A DNA stretch of 64,000 bases from NCBI GenBank assembly GCA_014155875.1, contig JACEFZ010006309.1, forward strand, positions 124,001-188,000, given 5' to 3'. The stretch comes from Cepaea nemoralis. Taxonomy: Eukaryota > Mollusca > Gastropoda > Stylommatophora > Helicidae. The first letter of the stretch is position 1, and each line of letters begins with the position of its first letter. Under the pieces are notes generated by a model. The model did not search any database. It was not told where the DNA came from and saw only the letters and a list, made by a program, of their open reading frames with translations. Of the stretch, positions 1 to 11,157 are shown one piece after another. The translations under genes were made by a program, and so were the position numbers.

Positions 1-293
1 TTAAATTCCAGGATAGTCATGATCATCTGGGTCTGGTAGTTACAATGAAAACTTGATAAAGTTGTTGATACTATTGAGTTGTTGAGATTCTCCTTGTGTG
101 ATCAGTGGTAGGAAACTGGAGCATTTACATTGTTTACAATGAAAGTGATCATTTACAAACCAAACTAAACAAGTCAACAAACCTATATACTCAGACTGAC
201 CTTATGTATTTCAACTTTAATTTTGTTTTAGTCAGACAGAATTGTCTTTGCTTGGTTTGAGTCATATAGAGTTATCTTCTCTTTTGTTACCAG
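1..293 (+). other. Intron sequence before the first visible exon
   Basis: AT-rich non-coding sequence ending in a pyrimidine-rich run and a CAG acceptor at 291-293. It is read as the 3' part of an intron of the neurexin-like gene. I see no other feature in it. Confidence 0.5.
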
Positions 294-465
294 GTAAATG
301 GCTATCCGGTTGTTACATACGATACAAATAATAAGAAGTCATCGACCAGCATACATAGTGACGTATTAGTCAGTGATGGAGGCTACCATGTCATCCGATT
401 TGTCAGGACAAAGGATAAAGGAACATTATATGTTGACAGTGGAGTCACCTTCAACAATCACCTTA
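294..465 (+). CDS. Neurexin-like gene, laminin-G (LNS) exon A
   Basis: This internal exon lies between an AG acceptor (ends 293) and a GTAAGA donor at 466. It enters in phase 0, and its 172 bases encode 57 residues plus one base (phase 1 exit). The product contains DGGYHVIRFVRTKDKGTLYV, which strongly resembles the strand in the last LNS domain of neurexins (DGKYHVVRF...ATLQVD), followed by FNNH where neurexins have VNEH. Neurexins are presynaptic cell-surface proteins whose laminin-G domains bind partners outside the cell. That role is family knowledge; the match is from sequence recall only. The first bases (GTAAAT) themselves resemble a donor site, which is odd for an exon start. Upstream exons must lie before the window. 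Confidence 0.72.
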
Positions 466-768
466 GTAAGATTCATATCCTGTTTTGATTGTCTATGGAT
501 GTGAGGAATTTCCACATATAAGGAATTTAGTCGACTGTTTTATTTTAATTTTGATGTACTGGTAAAGTTTTATTTTAAAATTTGTTTTTGAATAACGAAG
601 ACACTACCCATAGATTTGTTTTGTTTCCTTGACAACAAAATTGTTAATTTGTAAATTGGTTATATTTTTAAAAGTATAACTAGGATCTGATGAAACGAAG
701 ATTGGTTATCAACAACAATTTCTGGCCTCTCATCTATCAGGAGTTGAGTTTTTTGGCTTTTTATATAT

Positions 769-1012
769 GCCGGTCTCTCTGGCTGTGGGGTTACAACACT
801 TTCTCTCTGTAATCCCGTCAGAGTCTCGTAGCGGAGCGAGAGCTGAGGCGGTTCGACCCCCGCTCGTGACTTGCGGGATAACTGAGCCGGCCGCTCAGAA
901 AGCAATGGCAAACTACTGAGCATAATCTTGCCAAGAGATCAACATACAGCTGAAAGATGCTGGTGTTGACAGCTAAGTCCTGTAAAGGATATGCTAAAAA
1001 AAAAAAAAAAAA
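769..1012 (+). mobile_element. SINE family 1, near full-length copy
   Basis: tRNA-derived SINE. The head carries a B-box-like GGTTCGACCCC at about 849-859. The body contains the diagnostic AGAAAGCAATGGCAAACTAC block and the tail block ending CTGTAAAGGATATGC, followed by a 17-A tail (996-1012). Compared with the copy at 45903-46147 it lacks about 10 bases (TTTATCACGC) in the head. It lies in the intron after exon A. No clear TSD was found. Confidence 0.85.
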
Positions 1013-1320
1013 GTGAGATGTGATGTTATTGCATGAAGCAAACAGTAAACAGAATGAAAAGGAAAAAAAAAGAGAAAATCATCACATTGTTATAGAGATT
1101 GTGAAAATGGATCATTATTGAAAAATTACCCTTGGGGCTTTTCTCTGGTTGTTGAAGATGGAGATAAAGCATGTATGGGAGTGTGCTGAGTTGCTGAGAT
1201 GTCAATTTTAGACTAATCTCAGCTCAACTTATACATGCTTTTCAGTGAGTGTGTCCTTAGTGCCGTGACATTACGTCTGTTAACCAATAACAAAAGCCTA
1301 TTAACAGCAGTAAAAATACA

Positions 1321-3779
1321 CCTGGGAGCATTTGGAGATCAGCAAAATGAAAGGAATGATAACGGAAGTAGACTGATAGAGCTTTGCAGCCAACACGACC
1401 TCTATATAACAAACACATTCTATAAACATAAAGATTCGCAAGTATACACCTGGTATAAATGGAACAATCTAGTTACTAAAAGCCAAATTGATTTTATATT
1501 AACAAGAAATAACAGAAAGAGAAATATATTAGATGCAAGAGCAGTGCCCAATTTCAGTATAAACACAGATCATAAAGCAGTCGTTGCCACAATAAGAACC
1601 ATTAGAAGAAGAAGACAAAGAGCAGGAAAATACATGCCATGCGAATCAGTAAACTTAAAAAACCTTAAAGACGAGGCAGTAAGGGAAAATTATGAGAAAG
1701 AACTAACTGAACTCTTTGTAAAATTACCTACGGAAAGAAAAACAGTGGAAGAAGAATGGGAGATATTCAAATCAAGCATTTTAAATACTGCAAAAATAAC
1801 ATGCGGAACCACGAAAAAACGCAAAACACAGATAAAGAAAATAACAAGTTGGTGGAACGCAGAAGTAAAGAAAGCGGTAACAGAAAAAAAGGAAAAATAT
1901 AAAAAGTGGTTGAAGAGCAAACAGGAATGTGATTACAGAGAATACAGAATAGCGAGAAGACATGTGAGTAGAATAGTAAAGAGGGAAAAACAAAAAGACT
2001 GGGAAGAGTATGGAGAAACCCTAAATAAAAACTACAAGGAGGCAACCAGAAACTTCTACAAAAAGATAAGTGCAATGCGAACCAGAGGAGAACCCTTTGA
2101 CCCAACTGAAATAATTAACAGCGAAAATGGAGAACCAATAAGTGAACAAAAACAGATCCTAATAAGATGGAAGCAGTATTTCGAACAACTTCTCAACATC
2201 CCATCAGATGTCACAGGAATTCAAGAGACCTACACAGATGTCACCGAGGAACTAGAACCAGACATACTAAAAGAAGAAATTATAGAAGCCATCAGATTAG
2301 CCCCATTAAACAAATCACCAGGACAGGATAGAACTAATTAAAGCAGCAAGGGAAGTAGGAACAGCTTGGCTACATAGACTATTCAACCATGTTTGGGTAG
2401 AACAACAGACACCACGAGACTGGGGAAATGCCATAATTATCCCAATTTGGAAAAACAAAGGCAGCAAAAGAGATTGCACACAATACAGAGGCATTTCACT
2501 GTTGAGTCATACTGGGAAAATATTTTGCAAAATTCTTGAAAAAAGATTACGAACTACTTTAGAACCCCAGCTAAGCGAAACGCAGCTTGGATTTAGGAAA
2601 AACAAAGGATGCACAGACGCCATTTTTGCTCTTAGACAACTTATAGAAAAATCAATTGAATTCAATGAAACACTCTACTTAGCCTTTGTCGACCAAGAAA
2701 AGGCATTTGATAGGGTAGATAGAAACAAGCTGTGGGAAATACTTAAACAATATGGAGTGAGTACACATCTAACAAACCTATGCAGAAGTTTATACAACAA
2801 CAGTGAATGCATAGTGAGAGCAACTGGAGAACACTCAGAACCCTTCACCATAAGATCTGGAGTACGACAAGGTTGTGTCCTGTCCCCTCTCTTGTTCATA
2901 ACATATATAGACAACATATGTAAAGAAACCAGCCAAGCAGAGACAGCAAGAATACCGCATGACGAGAACACAGAAGAAGAACCATCTGCAAATCTAACCA
3001 TTAGAGAACTCCTGTTTGCGGACGACCAAGCACTAATAGCAAAATCAGAAGCTGAATTACAAGACCACATGAATAGTCTAAACGAAATGTGTAGGGAACA
3101 TAACATGAAAATTAGCACAAGCAAAACAGAGGTAATGACTATAACTAAAGAAGAACAAACAGCAACAATTCACCTAAACGAACATCCCTTGAAACAAGTA
3201 AAGAGCTTCAAGTACCTAGGAAGTATAATATCATCAAATGGCAGATCAGAAGACGAGATCGAAAATAGGTGCAATAAGGCAAATCAACTCATTGGACAAA
3301 TGGCACCAATACTAAAGAACAAACATGTATCAATAACTACTAAGAAAGCACTTTACAACACAATCTTCCTACCAACTCTCTGCTACCAATGCCAAACCTG
3401 GACAATGACAGAAAAAGAGAAAAGAAAAATCACAACAACAGAAATGAGGTTTCTGAGAAGAATACTCAACGTATCAAGAAGAGATAAGATCAGAAATGAT
3501 GAAATCAGGACTAAAGTAGGGGTTAAAGCTGCTCTAGATTTTATTAGAAAGCAGCAAGTCAAATGGTTTGGCCATGCAAGTAGGCTACCAGTCAACAGCA
3601 TGCCACAACAAGCAATGATGTACAGACCAGATGGAAACAGAGGAAGAGGCCGACCACGTAAACGTTGGACTGAGGGAATAACAGAATCCATGGGAATGTC
3701 GATATACGAAGCCCATAACCGGGCACTCTCACGAAGTTTATACTTCACCTCGACACCGCAAGGTACAAGAGGAACATGA
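1321..3779 (+). pseudogene. LINE ORF2 remnant: endonuclease C-terminus, reverse transcriptase, C-terminal domain
   Basis: Two collinear open stretches. 1321-2341 encodes the C-terminal part of an APE endonuclease (SQIDFIL, then NTDHKAVVA) and the linker up to SPGQD. About 2332-3779 encodes the reverse transcriptase: YRGISLLS, GFRKNKGCTDAIF, FVDQEKAFDRVDR, GVRQGCVLSPLLF and the catalytic box read as FADDQALIA. A FKYLGS thumb region and a C-terminal RGRGRPRKRW motif follow. The frame changes at about 2330-2335, just after SPGQD, where roughly 10-13 bases appear missing (a stop follows at 2339-2341). The copy is therefore dead, but the reverse transcriptase part is otherwise open to the stop at 3777-3779. 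Confidence 0.88.
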
Positions 3780-3805
3780 TGAGATGAGAGAGATGAGATG
3801 AGATG
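1321..3805 (+). mobile_element. 5'-truncated RTE-like LINE with 9-bp TSD
   Basis: Non-LTR retrotransposon copy of 2485 bp. AAAAATACA occurs immediately before (1312-1320) and after (3806-3814), a good target-site duplication. The 3' end is a (GATGA)n-type tail (about 3777-3805), as made by target-primed reverse transcription. The left boundary falls inside the endonuclease domain, so the copy is 5'-truncated and immobile. Element sequence is same-sense with the host gene and sits in its intron. Assignment to an RTE/BovB-like group rests on the overall protein pattern; the clade is not certain. Confidence 0.88.
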
Positions 3806-3814
3806 AAAAATACA

Positions 3815-4379
3815 AAGTCACATACAGAAAATGTGTTGAAATGTGAAGATAAACTTGGTTGTCCAACACTATACTCACTTCCATGGTCCTAGGCAACAGA
3901 AATAAATGAACACTAATACATTTTTTTTTGGGTAGGTAATTTTTAGAAATGGACAGGAAAAATCCTAGCAGAACCTGAAATACAGTCTAGAAACACTTAT
4001 GTGGAAACAAATCATACAGAAGTATCTATTTCTAGAAAACCATTTTTAAAAAGTTCTTAAAGCAGGAATTTGCCATGGGTCTGTGAAGTCATAGGACCAT
4101 TACATTTTGTAGGCCTGGATGCACAGAGGAATCAATGAGTGGAGGCCAGTCTATCCCTCTCTTAGTGGATGATGAGCACAGGCATCAAATCCTCGTCCAA
4201 CTGTGCTCATGATATTGCCGTCGGCATTTCCTAATGATTATACCAGCATTCCCATTGGGCAACCCTATTGGCCATTGAAATAACATGAGAAATAAATTCA
4301 TATGTGTTGGTCAGAACTTATATAAGTTCTCTAATCTCTGCATTGGAAACACAGCTGTGGGCGATTTCGAAGAAGACTG
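3815..4379. other. Intronic sequence with no recognised feature
   Basis: Unique-looking AT-rich sequence between the LINE and the SINE tails. No exon with matching phase or conserved motif was recognised. Confidence 0.4.
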
Positions 4380-4517
4380 CCTTGCGTTGGTTTCCATACA
4401 ATGGTATGAGTGCCGGTCATTCAGAAAGCAATGGCAAACTACTGAATGTCTACTTGCCCAGGAATCACAAACAGCCAAACAATCCTGGAGTTGACTGCTG
4501 CGTCCTGTAAATGATAT
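4380..4517 (+). mobile_element. SINE family 1, 5'-truncated copy
   Basis: Contains the CAGAAAGCAATGGCAAACTA core and the tail block ending CTGTAAATGATATGCAAC. The tRNA-like head is largely missing or decayed. Confidence 0.7.
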
Positions 4518-4544
4518 GCAACTAATTAACTAGTCTCTGCCTTG

Positions 4545-4690
4545 TGTTGGTTATTTTAATGAAATGGTATGGGTGCCGGCTGTTCAGAAAGTAATGTCAA
4601 ACTACTGAATGTAACCTTGCCAAGAAATCACAACCAGCCAAACAATGTTGCTGCTTATTGTGACGTCTGTAAAGGATACGCACACACACT
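4545..4690 (+). mobile_element. SINE family 1, second truncated copy
   Basis: Repeats the preceding unit (GGTATGGGTGCCGG, TCAGAAAGTAATGTCAAACT, CTGTAAAGGATACGC). It is arranged head to tail with the copy at 4380-4517, suggesting a tandem duplication or two insertions at one place. Confidence 0.65.
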
Positions 4691-4787
4691 GCTTCTCTCC
4701 TTTACTTTTATGGTGCTGAATAATACCTGTCAAACTTTTACTGAAGCTAAGTTATACAGTGTGTAGATACAAACATTTTCAAGGTTA

Positions 4788-5045
4788 TGAGAAAACGAAC
4801 AAAGTTTATTTTAAAAGGGTAACAAATTGGGCATGCAGGCCCGTCTTACATTCGGTCCTTTCAATCACTCATCTTTCATTCATCAAATGTGCATGTTACA
4901 TTTACATAGGGAAAAAAAACATTGTCAAATGGATTTTGTAAGCATAAACAATGCATATTACGCATGATACATTCACATGGGAAAAAAAACATTGCCAAAT
5001 GAACGAAGTAAACATAAACACAAAGCAAAGATAAGGCAATTATTT
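4788..5045 (-). mobile_element. 3' end of a LINE family with (CGTT)n tail, reverse orientation
   Basis: Matches, in reverse, the segments at 26190-26375 and 27330-27505: AACGAACAAAGTTTATTTT, then AAATTGGGCATGCAGGCCCG and CATTCGGTCCTTTCAATCAC. The (CGTT)n tail is only a remnant here (GAAAACGAACAAAG). No coding sequence is left. Confidence 0.7.
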
Positions 5046-5067
5046 AGATGTATGGTTATGTATTGTA

Positions 5068-5168
5068 CAGAACAAACTACTGAGCGTAATCTTGCCAAAA
5101 AATCAATGACAGCGGTAAAATTCTGGTGTTGACAGCGATGTCCTGTAAAGGAAATTTAAAAAAAAAAT
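5068..5168 (+). mobile_element. SINE family 1, tail fragment
   Basis: Only the 3' third remains: CAAACTACTGAGCGTAATCT, GGTGTTGACAGCGATGTCCT, GTAAAGG and a short A-run (about 5157-5168). Confidence 0.65.
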
Positions 5169-5362
5169 TGTACAGAAATAAACACATTATATTATACACT
5201 AATAAACACAATAACAACAAGCTGAATATATAATTGTAATTGAATAAACACATAAAATATGACTAGATGAATAATTAAATAAGGAAAGCTAATAAATTGT
5301 TAGACAACTTGGAGAATGCCTTGTCTCTCAGCTTGTTCATTGATATTTTCATTGTTTCACAG

Positions 5363-5464
5363 TGTCTCATGGTGCCTTTGATCAAATGGGAAAGATATTC
5401 ATTGGAGGAGTGTTGCAAGGAGGGAAGATTGTTGGTGGCACCGGTTTCCATGGCATTATTGGAG
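5363..5464 (+). CDS. Neurexin-like gene, laminin-G (LNS) exon B
   Basis: 102-base internal exon. The acceptor is TTTCACAG (ends 5362) and the donor GTGAGT starts at 5465. It is phase 1 on both sides, so it joins exon A and exon C without a frame break; the junction codon with exon A gives Met. The product includes FDQMGKIFIGG and GTGFHGIIGG, matching the neurexin LNS pattern (IxIGGxxxGxxFxGxLSG). Neurexins usually have a longer stretch between the exon A and exon B segments. A further phase 1-1 exon could therefore lie between 465 and 5363 and have been missed, or the loop may be shorter in this protein. Confidence 0.75.
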
Positions 5465-5723
5465 GTGAGTATTTCATGGTTTAGTTCAAATATTCAGCCA
5501 CATAATCATGTAGTAAGTCCATTGAAGAATGTCACTCTTCTCACAATCCATTGGAAAGACTCTTGATCCTTCGTCATTTCTCCTGCCTCATGTAATTTTA
5601 TAACCAGGGTGCCTTTTGCATCCTGTGTCTGCTGTTTGGCAGCCTACTGAATGAATATTATGATGAATTTTGTTTTGTATATGTCTATTCGAATTTTGCA
5701 TATACTTTATTGATTATTTATCA

Positions 5724-6238
5724 ATCCAACTCATTGGGCAAATGGCACCAATACCAAAGAACAAACATGTATAAGTAGGTACTGAAAAAGCACTCCACAA
5801 CACAATCTTCCCACCAACTCTATGCTGCCAGTGCTTAACCTGGACATTGACAGAAAAAGAGAAAAGAAAAATTACAACAGAGATGAGATTCCTCAGAAGA
5901 ATACTCAACGTATCAAGAAGAGTGAAAATCATAAAAATGATGAAATCAGGACTAAAGTGGGTGGTAATAGCACGCTATATTTCATGAGAAAACATCAGGT
6001 GAAATGGTTTGGCCACATAACTAGGCTATCAATTGACATTATATCACAACAAGCGATGATGCACATACCAAATGGAACTAGAAGAAGAGGCCAACCATGT
6101 AAATGATGGACAGGGGGAATAACAGAGTCCATGGGAATCTTGATATGTGAAGCCCATAAATGGGCACTGTCCTGCTGTTTATGCTTCACCTCGACACCGC
6201 AGGGTATGAGAAGAACAAGATGAGATGAGATGATGTGT
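5724..6238 (+). mobile_element. 3' fragment of the same LINE family as 1321-3805
   Basis: Starts at the homologue of ...NQLIGQM and runs through frameshifted reverse-transcriptase C-terminal sequence (FLRRILNV, VKWFGH, RRGQPCK then a stop) to the GATGAGATGAGATGA tail. A stop replaces an Arg at the end of the RGRPRKRW motif and the reading frame is broken near 5770-5940. Possible imperfect TSD of GATT(T)ATTTAT type at each end. Confidence 0.82.
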
Positions 6239-6353
6239 TGAGATGAGGTGATTTATTTATTCATAGTGCCGTGGTGTTTTAGTAGGTTAGAATAGGTTTT
6301 AGACAGGGCAGAGGAACCAGGGGCCATATCTTCAATATGAAAACCATCTTTGT

Positions 6354-6836
6354 GAGGAGATATATGTGGGATCAGAGGTGAGGAGAGATATAGGAGATCA
6401 CAGGTGAGGGGAGGTCACAGGTTTGGAGAGATATGGGAGATCACAGGTGAGGAGAGATGGGAGATCACAGGTGTGGAGAGATATGGGAGATCAGAGGTAA
6501 GGAGAGATATGGGAGATCACAGGTGAGGAGAGACATGGGAGATCACAGGTGAGGAGAGACATGGGAGATTACAGGCGAGGAGAGAGATGGGAGATCACAG
6601 GTGAGGAGAGATATGGGAGATCACAGGTGAGGAGAGATATGGGAGATCACAGGTGAGGAGAGATATGGGAGATCACAGGTGAGGAGAGATATGGGAGATC
6701 ACAGGTGAGGAGAGATATGGGAGATCACAGGTGAGGAGAGACATGGGAGATTACAGGCGAGGAGAGAGATGGGAGATCACAGGTGAGGAGAGATATGGGA
6801 GATCACAGGTGAGGAGAGATATGGGAATCAGTGGTG
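6354..6836 (+). repeat. 26-bp minisatellite, about 18 units
   Basis: Tandem copies of a unit containing GATATGGGAGATCACAGGTG, with some units shortened or carrying GACATGGGAGATTACAGGCG. The last variant pair recurs twice, so blocks of several units have been duplicated. It lies in the intron just before exon C. Confidence 0.9.
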
Positions 6837-6976
6837 AACACAGACCTGGAAGATTAGAATGCTTCACATAAAGAAGATAACAGATCTGGGTTAATATAGA
6901 CCTTAGCTTGGTACAACAGTGCCACTGTTGCGTTTGGTTTCTGGGTGACCAACTATTTCTGTTTATTTATTTGCAG

Positions 6977-7085
6977 GTTTGTACGTGAATGGTCACAGGA
7001 TTTTCCCATATGCTGAGAAAAATCTACGCACGGAGTTTATTGGTGATGTTGTAGTAGCCCCACGTCCTTTCACGCTTGAACCAAT
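6977..7085 (+). CDS. Neurexin-like gene, laminin-G (LNS) exon C
   Basis: 109-base internal exon with acceptor TTTGCAG (ends 6976) and donor GTACGT at 7086. It enters in phase 1 and leaves in phase 2. It encodes the last strands of the LNS domain: GLYVNGHRIFPYAEKNLRTE, then FIGDVVVAPRP. In neurexins the equivalent is LSGLYYDGLKVLNMAAEN...VRLVGEVPS, directly before the stalk. The resemblance in sequence and position is good. The exon is followed at once by the giant 33-bp array in the next intron. Confidence 0.78.
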
Positions 7086-7185
7086 GTACGTAGTTTGTTA
7101 TGTTATTTGTTTACTGTTTGGTGTTATTGATCTAGTGGTCCTGAACTCCCTATAGCCCAGTGCCATGTGGTGATGTGTGCAAGTG

Positions 7186-10165
7186 TTCCTCAGCTGATGT
7201 GTTGTCTCATATAAAGTGTTCATAAGCTAATGTGTTGTCTTATATAAAGTGTTCATCAGCTGATGTGTTGTCTCATACAAAGTGTTCATCAGCTAATGTG
7301 TTGTCTCATATAAAGTGTTCATCAGCTGATGTGTTGTCTCATACAAAGTGTTCATCAGCTGATGTGTTGTCTCATATAAAGTGTTCATCAGCTGATGTGT
7401 TGTCACATATAAAGTGTTCATCAGCTGATGTGTTGTCTCATATAAGGTGTTCATCAGCTGATGTGTTGTCTCATATAAAGTGTTCATCAGCTGATGTGTT
7501 GTCTTATATAAAGTGTTCATCAGCTGATGTGTTGTCTCATATAAAGTGTTCATCAGCTGATGTGTTGTCTCATACAAAGTGTTCAAAAGCTGATGTGTTG
7601 TCTCATATAAAGTGTTCATCAGCTGATGTGTTGTCTCATATAAAGTGTTCCTCAGCTGATGTGTTGTCTCATATAAAGTGTTCATCAGCTGATGTGTTGT
7701 CTCATATAAAGTGTTCATCAGCTGATGTGTTGTCTCATACTAAAGTGTTCATCAGCTGATGTGTTGTCTCATATAAAGTGTTCATCAGCTGATGTGTTGT
7801 CTCATATAAAGTGTTTCTCAGCTGATGTGTTGTCTCATATAAAGTGTTCATCAGCTGATGTGTTGTCTCATATAAAGTGTTCATCAGCTGATGTGTTGTC
7901 TTATATAAAGTGTTCATCAGCTGATGTGTTGTCTCATATAAAGTGTTCATCAGCTAATGTGTTGTCTCATATAAAGTGTTCATCAGCTGATGTGTTGTCT
8001 CATATAAAGTGTTCATCAGCTGATGTGTTGTCTCATATAAAGTGTTCATCAGCTGATGTGTTGTCACATATAAAGTGTTCATCAGCTGATGTGTTGTCTC
8101 ATATAAAGTGTTCATCAGCTGATGTGTTGTCTCATATAAAGTGTTCATCAGCTGATGTGTTGTCTTATATAAAGTGTTCATCAGCTGATGTGTTGTCTCA
8201 TACAAAGTGTTCATCAGCTGATGTGTTGTCTTATATAAAGTGTTCATCAGCTGATGTGTTGTCTCATACAAAGTGTTCATCAGCTGATGTGTTGTCTCAT
8301 ACAAAGTGTTCATCAGCTGATGTGTTGTCTTATATAAAGTGTTCATCAGCTGATGTGTTGTCTCATATAAAGTGTTCATCAGCTGATGTGTTGTCTCATA
8401 CAAAGTGTTCATAAAGCTGATGTGTTGTCTCATATAAAGTGTTCATCAGCTGATGTGTTGTCTCATATAAAGTGTTTCTCAGCTGATGTGTTGTCTCATA
8501 TAAAGTGTTCATCAGCTGATGTGTTGTCTCATATAAAGTGTTCATCAGCTGATGTGTTGTCTCATACAAAGTGTTCAAAAGCTGATGTGTTGTCTCATAT
8601 AAAGTGTTCATCAGCTGATGTGTTGTCTCATATAAAGTGTTTCTCAGCTGATGTGTTGTCTCATATAAAGTGTTCATCAGTTAATGTGTTGTCTCATATA
8701 AAGTGTTCATCAGCTGATGTGTTGTCTCATATAAAGTGTTCATCAGCTGATGTGTTGTCACATATAAAGTGTTCATACAGCTGATGTGTTGTCTCATATA
8801 AAGTGTTCATCAGCTGATGTGTTGTCTCATATAAAGTGTTCATCAGCTGATGTGTTGTCTTATATAAAGTGTTCATCAGCTGATGTGTTGTCTCATACAA
8901 AGTGTTCATCAGCTGATGTGTTGTCTTATATAAAGTGTTCATCAGCTGATGTGTTGTCTCATACAAAGTGTTCATCAGCTGATGTGTTGTCTCATATAAA
9001 GTGTTCATCAGCTGATGTGTTGTCTCATACAAAGTGTTCATCAGCTGATGTGTTGTCTCATATAAAGTGTTCATCAGCTGATGTGTTGTCTTATATAAAG
9101 TGTTCATCAGCTGATGTGTTGTCTCATACAAAGTGTTCATCAGCTGATGTGTTGTCTTATATAAAGTGTTCATCAGCTGATGTGTTGTCTCATACAAAGT
9201 GTTCATCAGCTAATGTGTTGTCTTATATAAAGTGTTCATCAGCTGATGTGTTGTCTCATACAAAGTGTTTCTCAGCTGATGTGTTGTCTCATATAAAGTG
9301 TTCATCAGATGATGTGTTGTCTCATACAAAGTGTTTCTCAGCTGATGTGTTGTCTCATATAAAGTGTTTCTCAGCTGATGTGTTGTCACATATAAAGTGT
9401 TCATCAGCTGATGTGTTGTCTCATATAAAGTGTTCATCAGCTGATTTGTTGTCTCATACAAAGTGTTTCTCAGCTGATGTGTTGTCTCATATAAAGTGTT
9501 CATCAGCTGATTTTTTGTCTCATATAAAGTGTTCATCAGCTGATTTGTTGTCTCATACAAAGTGTTCATCAGCTGATGTGTTGTCTCATATAAAGTGTTC
9601 ATCAGCTGATGTGTTGTCACATATAAAGTGTTCATCAGCTGATGTGTTGTCTCATATAAAGTGTTTCTCAGCTGATGTGTTGTCTCATATAAAGTGTTCA
9701 TCAGCTGATGTGTTGTCTCATATAAAGTGTTCATCAGCTGATGTGTTGTCTTATATAAAGTGTTCATCAGCTGATGTGTTGTCTCATATAAAGTGTTCAT
9801 CAGTTAATGTGTTGTCTCATATAAAGTGTTTATCAGCTGATGTGTTGTCTCATATAAAGTGTTCATCAGCTGATGTGTTGTCTCATATAAAGTGTTCCCC
9901 AGCTGATGTGTTGTCTCATATAAAGTGTTCATCAGCTGATGTGTTGTCTCATACAAAGTGTTCATCAGCTGATGTGTTGTCTCATATAAAGTGTTCATCA
10001 GCTGATGTGTTGTCTCATATAAAGTGTTCATCAGCTGATGTGTTGTCTCATACAAAGTGTTCATCAGCTGATGTGTTGTCATCATACAAAGTGTTCATCA
10101 GCTGATGTGTTGTCTCATATAAAGTGTTCATCAGCTGATGTGTTGTCTCATACAAATGTTTTTCT
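7186..10165 (+). repeat. 33-bp minisatellite, about 90 units (3 kb)
   Basis: Tandem array of a 33-bp unit (core TCATCAGCTGATGTGTTGTC, then TCATATAAAGTGT). The period is divisible by three, so long spurious frames are open on both strands (11-residue repeats KCSSADVLSHI and MNTLYETTHQL). They are broken at about 7740, 8411, 8775 and 10080 by small indels. Each standard unit holds the 12-bp palindrome CATCAGCTGATG. Variants (CTTATATAAA, TCATACAAAG, TTTCTCAGC) occur in ordered patterns. The array is intronic (between exons C and D). Confidence 0.97.
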
Positions 10166-10400
10166 GGGTATCTCCAGGGCAAAATAAATGAGCTGTCTGC
10201 CTTGTGTTCAGAAGGCTGTGGGTTCACTGTCTGACGCTGTCACTTGATTCATGGTCACAGTTTCTTTCAGAGTCCCATGGGGGTCGAGTCCTGAACTATA
10301 GAGTTCATGCTCTGTGCGATGGTTTTGACCGGTAGTTAGCTGGTCTGCAGAAAGAGACTTAGCTAGATGAAATAATACCTGGTGCAGTGAAGTACATCCC
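10166..10400 (+). mobile_element. SINE family 2, degenerate copy
   Basis: Shares several blocks in order with 55425-55685: GCTGTGGGTTC (B-box region), TCAGAG, GAGTTCATGCTCTGTGCGA, AAAGAGACT and GGTGCAGTGAAGT. It lies directly after the 33-bp array. Confidence 0.6.
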
Positions 10401-10775
10401 CTTTCTTTGCTATCCTTTTTTACAAGTGTTTTCTATGTATTGTTTCTCTTGTATGAGAAAATATTTTAGTCTGTTTTAGTTATTGGAGCTACTGCTGCAT
10501 TTGTGAGGAAGGCATGACTTTTTTTTTACAATGCATACAGAAATCAAAATGATTAATTAGTTAGGCTTTTGCAGTTTTTCTTTGTCATGTTCTTAAATGT
10601 GTATTATCATTATTCATGATCATGATCAATTTAGCAGGTTCTTCACAGAGTGGTGCTCTCATCAGCCGGAAAGATTGTCAATCTTATGCTCTGGGTGTCT
10701 TTTACCTCCTGTGTTCACCTTTGTGTTGGTTGCCTCTTCTTCTAGCAACCACGCCTTCCATTGCTGTTCTATCTA
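10401..10775. other. Intronic sequence with no recognised feature
   Basis: AT-rich, with short homopolymers. No repeat family or exon was recognised. Confidence 0.4.
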
Positions 10776-10906
10776 AGCCACTATGATGTTTAGTCTGGCT
10801 AAAGTAGGTCAGTTGATGAGACATGATGCTGTTGTTCTGCCTAAGCCAATGTGATGTTTAGTGTGACTAAAGTAGTTAAGTTGATGAGACATAATGCTGT
10901 TGACGA
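10776..10906 (+). repeat. Two-copy tandem repeat of about 66 bp
   Basis: CTAAGCCACTATGATGTTTA and CTAAGCCAATGTGATGTTTA begin two diverged direct copies, each running to GATGAGACATGATGCTGTTG or its variant. Confidence 0.75.
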
Positions 10907-11157
10907 GCCAGTTTTCTTTAGTGTTTAGGTTATCTTGACTATTAGATATAATACCAGATGCCAGGCAATGTGTAATAGGAGATATAAAAGATTCCTGGTT
11001 ATTTCTGCTGGCACACTCTTGTTTGCAGAAGGTAACTTTTGAATGGCTTCTCAACCATATTCCATGTCTACAACTAGTAAAGAGTAATGTGGATAAGAAA
11101 GCAAGAGATGTGTACTTATTGCAACAAGGAACACACATATAGAAGGTGCATTTTGAA

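Noticed and set aside
7232..10105. Long open frames on both strands in the 33-bp array
   Set aside because: The period is divisible by three and the unit lacks stops in several frames. Frames are broken by small indels at about 7740, 8411, 8775 and 10080, with no purifying pattern.
7186..10165. CRISPR-like regular repeat
   Set aside because: Units are directly adjacent with no unique spacers, and the DNA is eukaryotic.
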